Source: CAYLKS01 sp964384205 [NCBI: uncultured bacterium]
Lineage (GTDB): Bacteria > JAGOEH01
Assembly (NCBI GenBank): GCA_964384205.1
Contig: CAYLKS010000005.1
Location: forward strand, 1-64,000
Direction: 5' to 3'
DNA length: 64,000 nucleotides
The translations under genes and the position numbers were made by a program. The notes beneath the pieces were generated by a model. The model was not told where the DNA came from and did not search any database. It saw only the letters and a program-made list of their open reading frames with translations. Positions 45,283-53,665 of this stretch are shown here, piece after piece; position 1 is the first letter of the stretch, and the number at the start of each line of letters is the position of its first letter.

Positions 45283-47232
45283 TCATTTTATTACAATCTC
45301 ATCACAAAATATCCAGGCTTTACCACCATATCCAATATGCCATTTTGGGCATGTTCTTATATTCTTTGCAACTACTTTTATATATCTAAGTTTTTTCGAT
45401 ATTTTAAAACTAAAATTTTTTACTCCCATTTTACCTTCTGGTTTAATAAATTCTGAATATTCACCTAATTTAATATAATTTCTCCCATCTATAGAATAAT
45501 ACGCTATAACCTCTTTGGGATAAAAAATCCAGGATAATTGATTCTGCATAAAATAAGCATCAACTTCCTTAATATAACGAACTCGTTTTAAATCTATTGT
45601 CGCTTCCAGATCACTTCCTTCAAATCCAAGCCATTGTAAATCATGAATATCCCTGCTACCGAATTTCCCATTAATCAAGGTTTGTGCGCCATTACCATAA
45701 TACTTTACACTGGGAGGATTTTTTAAAGTAATCACAGCTCCCTTTGCCAGATTATCAACTTCAATAGTTCTATCAAATCCTTTTCTTGCCGGTGGTCTAA
45801 TACCTTTTCCCTTCCTATTGGTTAATCTATCCCCCAATTCTTCTCTTGCTATTTCAGCCAAAGAATCTAATCTTGCAACTATATCAGGATATTCAGCTGA
45901 TAAATCTTTCGTTTCATACGGATCATCTTCAAGATTATACAATGCCGGTTCAACTTCTATAAAAGCATAAGGCCCAGGAAAACCATCCCTGCCCGGTTCA
46001 ACCCCAACATAAGAGCGTGAACGATGTTTAAAAACTCGTTTCCACTTCCCTTCTCTTATTGCTCTTAATTCTCCCATATAATAAAAATAAAAAATATTAC
46101 GCGGATTAGCGTTTTCATCACCCATCATCAATGGTAAAATACTAACTCCATCTATTGTTTTATTAGATAATTTATACCCAACAATTTCAGCTATAGTAGG
46201 TAAAATATCAATTGTTGAAGATAATTTATTACAAACAGAACCTGCTGGTATCTTACCAGGCCATCTCATAATACAAGGTACCCTCGGCCCACCTTCAAAT
46301 GCAGTTCCTTTCCCTTCTCTAAGACCACCAGTAGAACCTGCATGATTACCAAAATTTAACCATGGTCCATTATCACTTGCATATATAATTAATGTATTAT
46401 CAGACAAATTATACTTATCTAAAATCTTCAAAATCTCACCAACTGACCAATCAATCTCTTCTATAACATCACCATACATCCCCTGCTTACTTTTACCCCT
46501 AAATTTATCAGAAACTCCAAGAGGTACATGTGGCATAGAATGAGCGAAATATAAAAAAAATGGTTTATCCTTATTCTGTTCTATAAATTTTAATGCTCTT
46601 TCTGTATATCTTGTAGTTAAAGTAGCCTGATCATCCAATGTTTTTATATAATTTACAACACTATCACCATCAATCAAAGGCAGAGGAGGATACATTGATT
46701 TTATACCTTTTGTAGCAGGCTTTCCATCATAGTCAACAGGCCACATGTCATTAGAATAGGGCAATCCCAAATATTCATCAAAACCATGATGTATTGGCAA
46801 AAATTCTTTATAATGGCCTAAATGCCATTTACCAACCATACCGGTTGCATACCCTTTCCCCTTCAATAATTCAGCAATTGTAAGCTCATCATGATTCAAA
46901 CCTGTTTGATCCCAAGGTGCCAATGCTCCAAAAATTGAAACTCTTTCAGCATAACATCCAGTAAGTAAAGAAGCCCTTGATGCAGAACATACTGCCTGAC
47001 TTGCATAGAATTGAGTAAATTGCATTCCTTCTTTTGCTAATCTATCCAAATTTGGTGTCTGAAATCCTTTTGCGCCATAAACTCCCACATCTCCATACCC
47101 TTGATCATCTGTAAAAATAATAATTATATTGGGTAATTTTTGACTATTAAAAGAACATTTTAAAAAATTTAAAGCCACTAATGATAATGAAAACTTGGTA
47201 AATTTTTTTAAAAATTCTCTTCTTGTAGCCAT
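45283..47232 (-). CDS. Secreted arylsulfatase-family enzyme with C-terminal discoidin-like domain
   Basis: Type I sulfatase. The N-terminus has a twin-arginine signal motif (TRREFLKKF) and a hydrophobic stretch ending in a cysteine at 26, so Tat export and lipoprotein anchoring are both conceivable. The alkaline-phosphatase-fold catalytic domain (about 33-480) has metal residues in IIIFTDDQGYGD and the formylglycine motif CSASR (C82, the Cys type), plus GKWHLGH and SDNGPW. Residues about 505-649 form a beta-rich F5/8 type C (discoidin-like) domain likely to bind carbohydrate (YIKEVDAYFMQNQLSWIFYPKEV). The maturing enzyme (FGE or anSME) is not in the window. Substrate unknown, probably a sulfated polysaccharide. 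The gene is divergent from an MFS transporter and their promoters share a palindrome. Confidence 0.88.
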   Translation of the reverse strand: MATRREFLKKFTKFSLSLVALNFLKCSFNSQKLPNIIIIFTDDQGYGDVGVYGAKGFQTPNLDRLAKEGMQFTQFYASQAVCSASRASLLTGCYAERVSIFGALAPWDQTGLNHDELTIAELLKGKGYATGMVGKWHLGHYKEFLPIHHGFDEYLGLPYSNDMWPVDYDGKPATKGIKSMYPPLPLIDGDSVVNYIKTLDDQATLTTRYTERALKFIEQNKDKPFFLYFAHSMPHVPLGVSDKFRGKSKQGMYGDVIEEIDWSVGEILKILDKYNLSDNTLIIYASDNGPWLNFGNHAGSTGGLREGKGTAFEGGPRVPCIMRWPGKIPAGSVCNKLSSTIDILPTIAEIVGYKLSNKTIDGVSILPLMMGDENANPRNIFYFYYMGELRAIREGKWKRVFKHRSRSYVGVEPGRDGFPGPYAFIEVEPALYNLEDDPYETKDLSAEYPDIVARLDSLAEIAREELGDRLTNRKGKGIRPPARKGFDRTIEVDNLAKGAVITLKNPPSVKYYGNGAQTLINGKFGSRDIHDLQWLGFEGSDLEATIDLKRVRYIKEVDAYFMQNQLSWIFYPKEVIAYYSIDGRNYIKLGEYSEFIKPEGKMGVKNFSFKISKKLRYIKVVAKNIRTCPKWHIGYGGKAWIFCDEIVIK

Positions 47233-47295
47233 TTAATCCTCTCTCTTTTACTATTTTATCTTACTACTTTTATAATTTATTAATTAACTTAATTA

Positions 47296-47324
47296 ATTAT
47301 AAATAAAAAAATAATATTTTTCAA
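47296..47324 (-). promoter_or_regulatory. Promoter of the sulfatase gene
   Basis: Minus strand: TTGAAA (47324-47319), 17-bp spacer, perfect TATAAT (47301-47296). GAGAGAGG precedes the start codon at 47232. The -35 element forms the left end of the inverted repeat at 47319-47342. Confidence 0.65.
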
Positions 47325-47342
47325 TAAATTTTTTTATTGAAA
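47319..47342. promoter_or_regulatory. Palindrome joining two divergent -35 elements
   Basis: Perfect 10-bp arms TTTCAATAAA (47319-47328) and TTTATTGAAA (47333-47342) around TTTT. The outer six bases of each arm are the -35 TTGAAA of the sulfatase promoter (minus strand) and of the transporter promoter (plus strand). A dimeric regulator bound here would act on both genes; this is inferred. Confidence 0.5.
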
Positions 47343-47364
47343 TGAAAAAAATTTAAAATATATT
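47337..47364 (+). promoter_or_regulatory. Promoter of the MFS gene at 47374, near-leaderless
   Basis: TTGAAA at 47337-47342, 16-bp spacer, TATATT at 47359-47364. Only 9 bp separate the -10 from the ATG and no Shine-Dalgarno sequence is present, so the transcript would start within a few bases of the start codon. Confidence 0.5.
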
Positions 47365-47373
47365 TATATTAAG

Positions 47374-48627
47374 ATGAAAAATATATATCACAATCTCCTG
47401 TTTTATAAATTCGCACTCTATGGATTTTTAAAAAATCAAAAATACTTTGAACCATTTATAATTATATTTCTCAAAACATATAATATCTCTTTCACTCAAA
47501 TAGGTATTTTATATGCAATAAAAGAAATAACAACTAACTTTTTAGAAATTCCTTCTGGTATTTTTGCTGATGCTTTCGGCAGAAAAAAAGCAATGCTTAT
47601 ATCATTTTCATCATATATAATTTCATTTATCATATTCTATTCTTTTCATGATTTCTATTTTTTTTCAATAGCAATGCTCTTTTTTGGTTTTGGTGAAGCC
47701 TTCAGATCTGGAACTCATAAAGCAATGATTTATTCATATTTAAAATATAACAATCTTTCTCAATATAAAGTGGAATTCTACGGGCACACAAGAGCCTCAT
47801 CACAAATCGGCAGCGCAATATCTGTCTTAATTTCTGCCTATATTATCATTATATCCCACAATATAGCAAAAATATTCTTCTTTTCAATAATTCCATATAT
47901 CATTGCATTTATTTTAATTCTCTCATATCCAAATTATTTAGATTATGAAATTAAAAACAAAAACAAAAGACTAACAACAACATTTAAAGACATTAAAAAA
48001 AACTTGAAAATCTGGTACAATATTAAAATTTTACTAAATATCTCATTATATTCAGCATATTTCAAAGCAATAAAAGATTACATCCAAGCAATCATAAAAC
48101 AATTTAGTCCATTTATCATTGCTTTGCCTTTTATAAAAAAAGAACATAAAACTACTATTGTCATTGCATTTGTATATTTTGTATTCTATATATTATCATC
48201 TTTTGCTTCTGCAAATTCAAAAAAAGCTCTCGATAAAATAAAATCCAAATCAACACTACTAAATATATCTCTTATTTTTGCAATTGTAAGTGCATTATTG
48301 ATTGCTCTATTTTATAAATTTAAATTCTTATCCATTATTATCATTATATATTTATTTATATTTCTAATTGAGAATATCAGAAAACCAATTGCAATTGCAT
48401 ACATAAATGAAAAAATTAATACCGATATTTTCGCATCAATCTTATCCTTACAAAACAACCTAAGAACAATATTAACAGCTTTAATTTCAATAATTTTTGG
48501 ATTTCTTATTGATACATTATCAATTTACTGGGCATTTTTTATAATAGGCATATTGTTTATTCTCATTTACCCTCTAATATCTATAAAAGAAAAAAACAGC
48601 GGTACGGGGAATCGAACCCCGGCTTGA
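47374..48627 (+). CDS. MFS transporter
   Basis: About twelve hydrophobic segments; the first loop has the MFS motif EIPSGIFADAFGRKKAMLIS. Substrate not predictable; the divergent sulfatase hints at a sulfated or organic compound, but this is weak. The protein is 417 residues; its final eight or so residues (SGTGNRTPA) are only the antisense of tRNA-Glu, since no stop occurs before the tRNA gene on the opposite strand. The stop codon lies 31 bp inside that tRNA gene. No ribosome binding site precedes the ATG. Confidence 0.83.
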   Translation: MKNIYHNLLFYKFALYGFLKNQKYFEPFIIIFLKTYNISFTQIGILYAIKEITTNFLEIPSGIFADAFGRKKAMLISFSSYIISFIIFYSFHDFYFFSIAMLFFGFGEAFRSGTHKAMIYSYLKYNNLSQYKVEFYGHTRASSQIGSAISVLISAYIIIISHNIAKIFFFSIIPYIIAFILILSYPNYLDYEIKNKNKRLTTTFKDIKKNLKIWYNIKILLNISLYSAYFKAIKDYIQAIIKQFSPFIIALPFIKKEHKTTIVIAFVYFVFYILSSFASANSKKALDKIKSKSTLLNISLIFAIVSALLIALFYKFKFLSIIIIIYLFIFLIENIRKPIAIAYINEKINTDIFASILSLQNNLRTILTALISIIFGFLIDTLSIYWAFFIIGILFILIYPLISIKEKNSGTGNRTPA

Positions 48628-48668
48628 TGGCTGAGAACCATCTGTCCTAGCCACTAGACGATACCGCC
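48597..48668 (-). tRNA. tRNA-Glu (anticodon CTC)
   Basis: 72 nt on the minus strand. Acceptor stem GGCGGTA with TACCGCT (one terminal G-U pair), D-arm TCGTCTAGTGGCTAGGA, anticodon stem GATGG/CCATC with loop TTCTCAG (anticodon CTC, reads GAG), T-arm CGGGG-TTCGATT-CCCCG. Discriminator G; no encoded CCA. The 3' third overlaps the end of the opposite-strand MFS gene. Confidence 0.95.
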
Positions 48669-48683
48669 GTAAAATTTTGCATA

Positions 48684-48712
48684 ATTATATTAAATAATAT
48701 TAATAAAGTCAA
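48684..48712 (-). promoter_or_regulatory. Sigma-70 promoter of tRNA-Glu
   Basis: Minus strand: TTGACT (48712-48707), 17-bp spacer, perfect TATAAT (48689-48684), 15 bp before the tRNA. The -35 overlaps the end of fmt. Confidence 0.75.
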
Positions 48713-49638
48713 GAAAAAAAATCGCTTCTTTGAATTTTAGTTCCTCGTAAAAATTCCGACCATCCTAACCTTTTCTTTCCCTGTAATTGCAATGATAAAA
48801 CAGAAATTATTCCTTTTCCTGTCTGAACATACAACCCTTTTTTCTCATCTGCTAATAAAACCTCTCCCGGATTGCCAGTCGTTTTATCATCTATAACCAA
48901 ACAATCGAATATTTTCAATATTCTATCATGAAAATAGCAAAAAGCTCCAGGATAAGGAGAAAAGGCTCTAACTTTATTCCTTATTCTCTCTGCAGTTTCA
49001 TTCCAGTTTATTCTCATATCTTTTTTTTGAATTTTAGGAGCATAATGCCAATTACCATCTTCTTGTTTTCGTGTAGGGTAATTACCTCTTTCAATTAAAT
49101 CCAGTGTATCTAATAATAATTGACTTCCCTCCTTTAATAATACATTATATAAATCACCTGCATTATAAAAATCTTTTATTTCAACTCTTTTCTGTAAAAT
49201 AATATCACCATTATCCAGTTTATTAGTAAGAAAAAATGTAGTCACACCTGTTTCTTTTTCACCATTTAATAATACATATTGAATAGGCGCTGCTCCTTTA
49301 TAATCTGGTAATAAGGAAGCATGAAGATTTATTGCTCCGTTTTTAGGAATATCTAATAAAACTGATGGTAAAATCCTATACGCAACAACAACAAAAAGAT
49401 CTGGTTCTAAACTTCTCAGCTTTTCTATAAGAGAATTATCTTTTAATTTATCAACTTCAATAACAGGAATATTATATTCCAATGCCACCTCTTTAACAGG
49501 AGTTGGCATTAATTTTCTATTTCTCCCCATTGGCTTATCCGGATTGGTAACCACCGCAATAGGGATTTTATTATTTTCTATAAGAAATTTTAAATTTAAA
49601 CTTGCGAACTCTGGATTACCAAAAAATATATATCTCAT
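48709..49638 (-). CDS. fmt: Methionyl-tRNA formyltransferase
   Basis: Formylates initiator Met-tRNA with 10-formyl-THF. 309 residues. Rossmann-type catalytic domain starting YIFFGNPEFASLNL, with the catalytic NLHASLLPDYKGAAPIQYVLLNGE segment and GVTTFFLTNKLDNGDII; the C-terminal OB-like domain (about 205-309) binds tRNA. Shares one base with def (stop/start overlap), the usual def-fmt pair. Confidence 0.96.
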   Translation of the reverse strand: MRYIFFGNPEFASLNLKFLIENNKIPIAVVTNPDKPMGRNRKLMPTPVKEVALEYNIPVIEVDKLKDNSLIEKLRSLEPDLFVVVAYRILPSVLLDIPKNGAINLHASLLPDYKGAAPIQYVLLNGEKETGVTTFFLTNKLDNGDIILQKRVEIKDFYNAGDLYNVLLKEGSQLLLDTLDLIERGNYPTRKQEDGNWHYAPKIQKKDMRINWNETAERIRNKVRAFSPYPGAFCYFHDRILKIFDCLVIDDKTTGNPGEVLLADEKKGLYVQTGKGIISVLSLQLQGKKRLGWSEFLRGTKIQRSDFFS

Positions 49639-50141
49639 TAAATATTCTGAATTTTTTTCAATTGAGGCTGAAGCAATTTTAACCGAGTTTTAGGAATCCT
49701 ATCTATAAATAAAATCCCATCTAAATGATCATTTTCATGTTGAATAACCCTTGCAAGCAAACCATCTGCTTCGATTTTATGCTCATTTCCATCAATATCT
49801 TGAAATTTAACTTCAACTTTCTCAGGCCGTATTACATTTTCAAAAATCCCAGGCACACTCAAACAACCTTCTTCATATTCATATTTTCCCTCAAAAGCAG
49901 TCAACTCAGGATTTATCAACACTAAAAAATCTTTTGTTTTATCTATTAATTTGTAATAAATCACAAAAATTCTTTTATCAACTCCAACCTGATTTGCAGC
50001 AAGCCCTATCCCATCATAAGCGATCATAGTATCAATCATATCATCCACAAATTTATTTAATTTTTCATCAAAGTCAGTAACAATTTCTGACTTTTTCCTT
50101 AAAATATCATCTCCAACAACACTAATATCCAAAATAGCCAT
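49638..50141 (-). CDS. def: Peptide deformylase
   Basis: Metalloenzyme removing the N-formyl group. 167 residues with the three family motifs: GIGLAANQVG, EEGCLSVPG (metal ligand Cys) and QHENDHLDG (HExxH metal site). Lies 1 bp behind yajC and is coupled to fmt, the enzyme that adds the same formyl group. Confidence 0.97.
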   Translation of the reverse strand: MAILDISVVGDDILRKKSEIVTDFDEKLNKFVDDMIDTMIAYDGIGLAANQVGVDKRIFVIYYKLIDKTKDFLVLINPELTAFEGKYEYEEGCLSVPGIFENVIRPEKVEVKFQDIDGNEHKIEADGLLARVIQHENDHLDGILFIDRIPKTRLKLLQPQLKKIQNI

Positions 50142-50142
50142 C

Positions 50143-50478
50143 TTATTCTACCTTTGCAGCAATCCCATTTTTTAATATTTCAATTTTAACTGCCTCTCCC
50201 TTTACATCTGCAATCTTTAAGATGACTTTATTGTCAACTATATTCAGTACCGTACCATAAATACCTGCATTCGTAATAACCTTATCTCCTTTTTTCAATG
50301 AATCAAGCATTGCTCTTAACTCTTTCTGCCTCTTTTGTTGAGGACGAAAAATCAAAAACCAAAAAATTAAAATAATTACAATAAATGGTAAAAACGCAAC
50401 TAACTGTTGAGTTAACGAACCATTATGTGCCTGTTGAGCACCTGCTTGTCCCATAGCATAAATTTCTGTTATAAACAT
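50143..50478 (-). CDS. yajC: Preprotein translocase subunit YajC
   Basis: Accessory subunit of the Sec holotranslocon, 111 residues. One membrane helix (about 26-46, VAFLPFIVIILIFWFLIFRPQQKRQKEL) followed by the small beta domain LKKGDKVITNAGIYGTVLNIVDNKVILKI. First gene of yajC-def-fmt, with AGGAGAGGA ahead of the ATG. Confidence 0.94.
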   Translation of the reverse strand: MFITEIYAMGQAGAQQAHNGSLTQQLVAFLPFIVIILIFWFLIFRPQQKRQKELRAMLDSLKKGDKVITNAGIYGTVLNIVDNKVILKIADVKGEAVKIEILKNGIAAKVE

Positions 50479-50502
50479 AATTATCCTCTCCTTTTTCCCT
50501 CT

Positions 50503-50531
50503 ATTTTACCAAAAAAAAATCCATTTGTCAA
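50503..50531 (-). promoter_or_regulatory. Sigma-70 promoter of yajC-def-fmt
   Basis: Minus strand: TTGACA (50531-50526), 17-bp spacer, TAAAAT (50508-50503), followed by a good ribosome binding site. Confidence 0.7.
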
Positions 50532-50590
50532 TCTAATTATTAAAAATAAAAAAAATATTTTATCAAAATATAACTCAAAATAATATATTT

Positions 50591-51148
50591 CTATCTATTC
50601 CTTGAATACTTTCCTACTAACTCTGCCTTTGCAATTATATGCTTCTCAATATATTTTAACAACTCAGATTTTGTAAGGCCAGGTTTAAGATTTAATGTAG
50701 CATTAAGCGCATATAATTTAAAAAAATAACGATGAGTGCCAGAAGGAGGGCATGGTCCACCGTATCCATATTTTCTAAAATCATTTATTCCATTTGTTAT
50801 TCCATTATCTAATTTTTTATCAGAAGGAAAATTCTCCGGTAATTTATTTACATTTGCAGGGATATTATAAAGTACCCAATGAACCCATGTACCCATTGGA
50901 GCATCTGGATCATCACATATTAATGCAAAAGATTTAGTGTCCTCCGGTGCATTCTCCCAAATTAATTCTGGGGATACATCTTCCGCATCACATGTATATT
51001 TTGCTGGAATCATACCATTATTAACAAAAGCAGGACTTTTTAATATCATTGCCTCCCCCTTTATTTTAACTGTATCAACTTCTGCTGAAAATAATTTCAT
51101 CAAAAGCAACAAAAAAAAGAGTAATATACTCACTATTTTTTTTAACAT
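50591..51148 (-). CDS. YbhB/YbcL family (PEBP-like) secreted protein
   Basis: Phosphatidylethanolamine-binding-protein fold, Raf-kinase-inhibitor type, function in bacteria unclear. A signal peptide covers residues 1-22 (ends FSAEV). The ligand-site motifs are intact: CDDPDAPMGTWVHW and GPCPPSGTHRYFF. 185 residues. Own promoter upstream and no partner genes. Confidence 0.9.
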   Translation of the reverse strand: MLKKIVSILLFFLLLLMKLFSAEVDTVKIKGEAMILKSPAFVNNGMIPAKYTCDAEDVSPELIWENAPEDTKSFALICDDPDAPMGTWVHWVLYNIPANVNKLPENFPSDKKLDNGITNGINDFRKYGYGGPCPPSGTHRYFFKLYALNATLNLKPGLTKSELLKYIEKHIIAKAELVGKYSRNR

Positions 51149-51172
51149 AAATAATTCTCTCCTTTTAACTTA

Positions 51173-51201
51173 ATTTTATCACAAAAATACTCATTTGTCA
51201 A
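51173..51201 (-). promoter_or_regulatory. Sigma-70 promoter of the PEBP-family gene
   Basis: Minus strand: TTGACA (51201-51196), 17-bp spacer, TAAAAT (51178-51173), then AAAAGGAGAG before the ATG at 51148. A second TTGACT immediately upstream is partly overlapping. Confidence 0.65.
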
Positions 51202-51303
51202 GTCAATAAAAAATTTAAATTGGTCTAAAAATAAAAAATAAACTTGATTTTATAACTTTTCTATATAAATTTTATATAAAAATATTAAAAAAGGAGTAGG
51301 CGT

Positions 51304-52578
51304 ATGAAATTCACCAAAATATCTTTCATCATTTTATTAATTTTATTCAATTTCAGCATTTTTGCACAAACAAAAACAACAGATACTCTTTATTACAGAA
51401 AATATGTACCAGATTCGCTGCTAAAATTAATCAGAGAACTTAACAATAAGCAAGATTCCATCTTGAATGCAAAAAAAGATTCTGTGTTAAAAGAAATTAG
51501 AAAAGAAAAAAAAGAAAGAAGAAAAAATAGAAAAGTCCTTGGCGTAAATCTTAAAAATATAAAAAAACCAGAATCTCCAGATGCTTTCAAAAAAGTTTTC
51601 CATTTTCCACCTGTTGCGCAACATCTAACTGGTACATGCTGGAGCTTTTCAACTACTTCATTTTTTGAATCTGAAGTCTACAGATTAACCGGTCAAAAAA
51701 TAAAATTATCAGAAATTTATACTGTATATTGGGAATATATTGAAAAAATCAGACGTTATATAAGAAGATATGGAAATTCTTATGTAGCAGAAGGTTCAGA
51801 AGCTGAAGCTTTAATCGATATATGGAAAAAATATGGTATAGTTCCAGAAGAAGCATATACAGGTATACTACCTGGCAAAAAATATCATGATCATTCAAGA
51901 TTAATAAATGAAATAACATCCTATTTAGATTACATAAAAGAAAACAATATCTGGGATGAAGATTATGTTCTCTCTCATGTAAAATTAATATTAAACCGAT
52001 ATTTAGGAGAACCACCAAAAGAATTTAAATATAGAGGTAAAAAATATACGCCAAAATCTTTCCTGAAAAAAGTATTAAAACTAAATATGGATGACTATAT
52101 TCCTGTTGTATCAACAAAAAGATATCCATTTTATAAAAAAGTACTATTAGATGTTCCGGATAATTGGAGAAGGAGTGAACAATATTATAATCTCCCACTT
52201 GATATATTTTACAAAATCATAAAAGAATCAATCAAAAAAGGATATAGTATAGCCATAGGAGGAGATGTATCAGAACCTGGATATGATGGATATGAAGATA
52301 TTGCAATTGTTCCAGAATGTGACATACCTCAGGCATATATAAACCAGGACTCCCGCGAATTTAGAATTTATAATAGAACAACTACAGATGATCATGGTAT
52401 TCATATTGTTGGTTATACTACAATTGATGATCACGATTGGTTCCTAATTAAAGATTCATCAAGAAGTGCTAGAAAAGGAAAATTTGAAGGCTATCTTTTT
52501 TATAGAGATGATTATATAAAACTAAAAATGTTATCTTTTCTTGTACATAAAGATTGTGTAAAAAAATATTTAAAATAA
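51304..52578 (+). CDS. Secreted C1 (papain-like, bleomycin-hydrolase type) peptidase
   Basis: Signal peptide at residues 1-21 (FNFSIFAQ), then a highly charged lysine/arginine-rich linker (about 45-90) and a C1B-type cysteine protease domain. Catalytic Cys112 is in TGTCWSFST, and the catalytic His is H364 in DDHGIHIVGYT. The position of the usual catalytic Asn (KNSWG in papain) holds Asp384 in IKDSS, as in some bacterial relatives. 424 residues. AAAAGGAG precedes the ATG. The following Nudix gene overlaps the stop (TAATG), so both are co-translated. Confidence 0.88.
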   Translation: MKFTKISFIILLILFNFSIFAQTKTTDTLYYRKYVPDSLLKLIRELNNKQDSILNAKKDSVLKEIRKEKKERRKNRKVLGVNLKNIKKPESPDAFKKVFHFPPVAQHLTGTCWSFSTTSFFESEVYRLTGQKIKLSEIYTVYWEYIEKIRRYIRRYGNSYVAEGSEAEALIDIWKKYGIVPEEAYTGILPGKKYHDHSRLINEITSYLDYIKENNIWDEDYVLSHVKLILNRYLGEPPKEFKYRGKKYTPKSFLKKVLKLNMDDYIPVVSTKRYPFYKKVLLDVPDNWRRSEQYYNLPLDIFYKIIKESIKKGYSIAIGGDVSEPGYDGYEDIAIVPECDIPQAYINQDSREFRIYNRTTTDDHGIHIVGYTTIDDHDWFLIKDSSRSARKGKFEGYLFYRDDYIKLKMLSFLVHKDCVKKYLK

Positions 52579-53225
52579 TGGATTTAAAAGAAATTAAAAA
52601 CAAAATTGCATCTGAAAGTATTGATATTGCATGTAAAGAAAGATTTTATATATCATCTGTATTTCTTCCATTAATACAATTTGAAGATGGAATATATATA
52701 TTGTTTGAAAAAAGAGCAAATAACATTCGCCAGGGAGGAGAGATTTCCTTCCCTGGCGGTGGTTTTGATGACAAACATGATAAAAATTTAAAAGATACAG
52801 CTATTCGAGAAACATCAGAAGAATTAGGAATAGCAAAATCAAAAATCGAAGTATGGGATGGGCTAAATAAAGTTGTATCACTAATCGGAGCATTAGTCTA
52901 TACCTTCATTGGACATTTAACAATAACTTCTTTAAAAGAATTATCTCCAAATAAAAAAGAAGTCGAAGAAATTTTTGTACTACCCTTACAATATTTTCTA
53001 AAAAATCCTCCTGAAATATATCATGTTTATATAGAAATAAAAGCAGAAAAAAATGGAGAAATTCTGTTTCCTGTTGATAAATTAGGAATTCCTAAAAGAT
53101 ATGAAAAAAAATGGCAAAGACCACAAAAATATCCAGTTTATGTGTATAGAACAAAATTCGGCACAATCTGGGGCATAACTGCTGATATTTTATATGATTT
53201 TACCCAAAAATTAAATAAATCTTAA
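52578..53225 (+). CDS. Nudix hydrolase, CoA-pyrophosphatase-like
   Basis: Hydrolyses a nucleoside diphosphate linked to another moiety, likely CoA or its derivatives. The UPF0035-like segment KRANNIRQGGEISFPGG runs directly into a Nudix box GGGFDDKHDKNL followed by DTAIRETSEELGI with the catalytic RETSEE core. The true start is the ATG at 52578, sharing one base with the stop of the peptidase gene; an in-frame TTG at 52554 lies inside that gene. 215 residues. Substrate specificity is inferred from the motif only. Confidence 0.87.
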   Translation: MDLKEIKNKIASESIDIACKERFYISSVFLPLIQFEDGIYILFEKRANNIRQGGEISFPGGGFDDKHDKNLKDTAIRETSEELGIAKSKIEVWDGLNKVVSLIGALVYTFIGHLTITSLKELSPNKKEVEEIFVLPLQYFLKNPPEIYHVYIEIKAEKNGEILFPVDKLGIPKRYEKKWQRPQKYPVYVYRTKFGTIWGITADILYDFTQKLNKS

Positions 53226-53613
53226 AAAATAGTATAATAAAAATAAAATAATCAATTTTACAAAATTATAAACTATTACAACAAGAATAGTAATTAAAAT
53301 TGAACATATACCTTTGTGCTAAATAATGTTTTATTTATATTAAATAATTAATTTTAACTTACCACAAATTGATATTTTTGGCAACCTCATAAAAATTTAT
53401 ACTGCGTCAATATTTAGTCAATATTTACACTATATTGACCCATTAGAGAGACCTAAAATTATTTTAAACCATTTGTTTTTCAAATAAATAAAATTTATCA
53501 GCAATTATTAAAGTACATATAACTTAAAATTCATAACATAAAATATAGTGTCTGTAGTCGAAATGCCCATAGTGGAAATTTTATTAATCTATTAATAAAA
53601 TTTAAGATTTGAA
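53226..53613. other. Intergenic region with short repeats, no gene seen
   Basis: No coding frame was supported here. It contains a perfect tandem 11-bp repeat GTCAATATTTA (53406-53416 and 53417-53427) with an inverted copy of its first eight bases in TATATTGAC (53431-53439), and the palindrome listed separately at 53576. Otherwise simple AT-rich sequence. Confidence 0.6.
53576..53603. repeat. Perfect 28-bp palindrome upstream of the metallo-hydrolase promoter
   Basis: Arms AAATTTTATTAAT (53576-53588) and ATTAATAAAATTT (53591-53603) are fully complementary around CT. It ends 10 bp before the -35 of the next promoter, so it could be an upstream operator or a weak AT-rich hairpin. Confidence 0.6.
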
Positions 53614-53642
53614 TTGATTTATATCAATAAAATGATTATATT
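53614..53642 (+). promoter_or_regulatory. Probable promoter of the metallo-hydrolase gene
   Basis: TTGATT at 53614-53619, 17-bp spacer, TATATT at 53637-53642, then AAAAAAGGAGG before the ATG at 53666. Confidence 0.55.
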
Positions 53643-53665
53643 AACATACAAAAAAGGAGGATACT

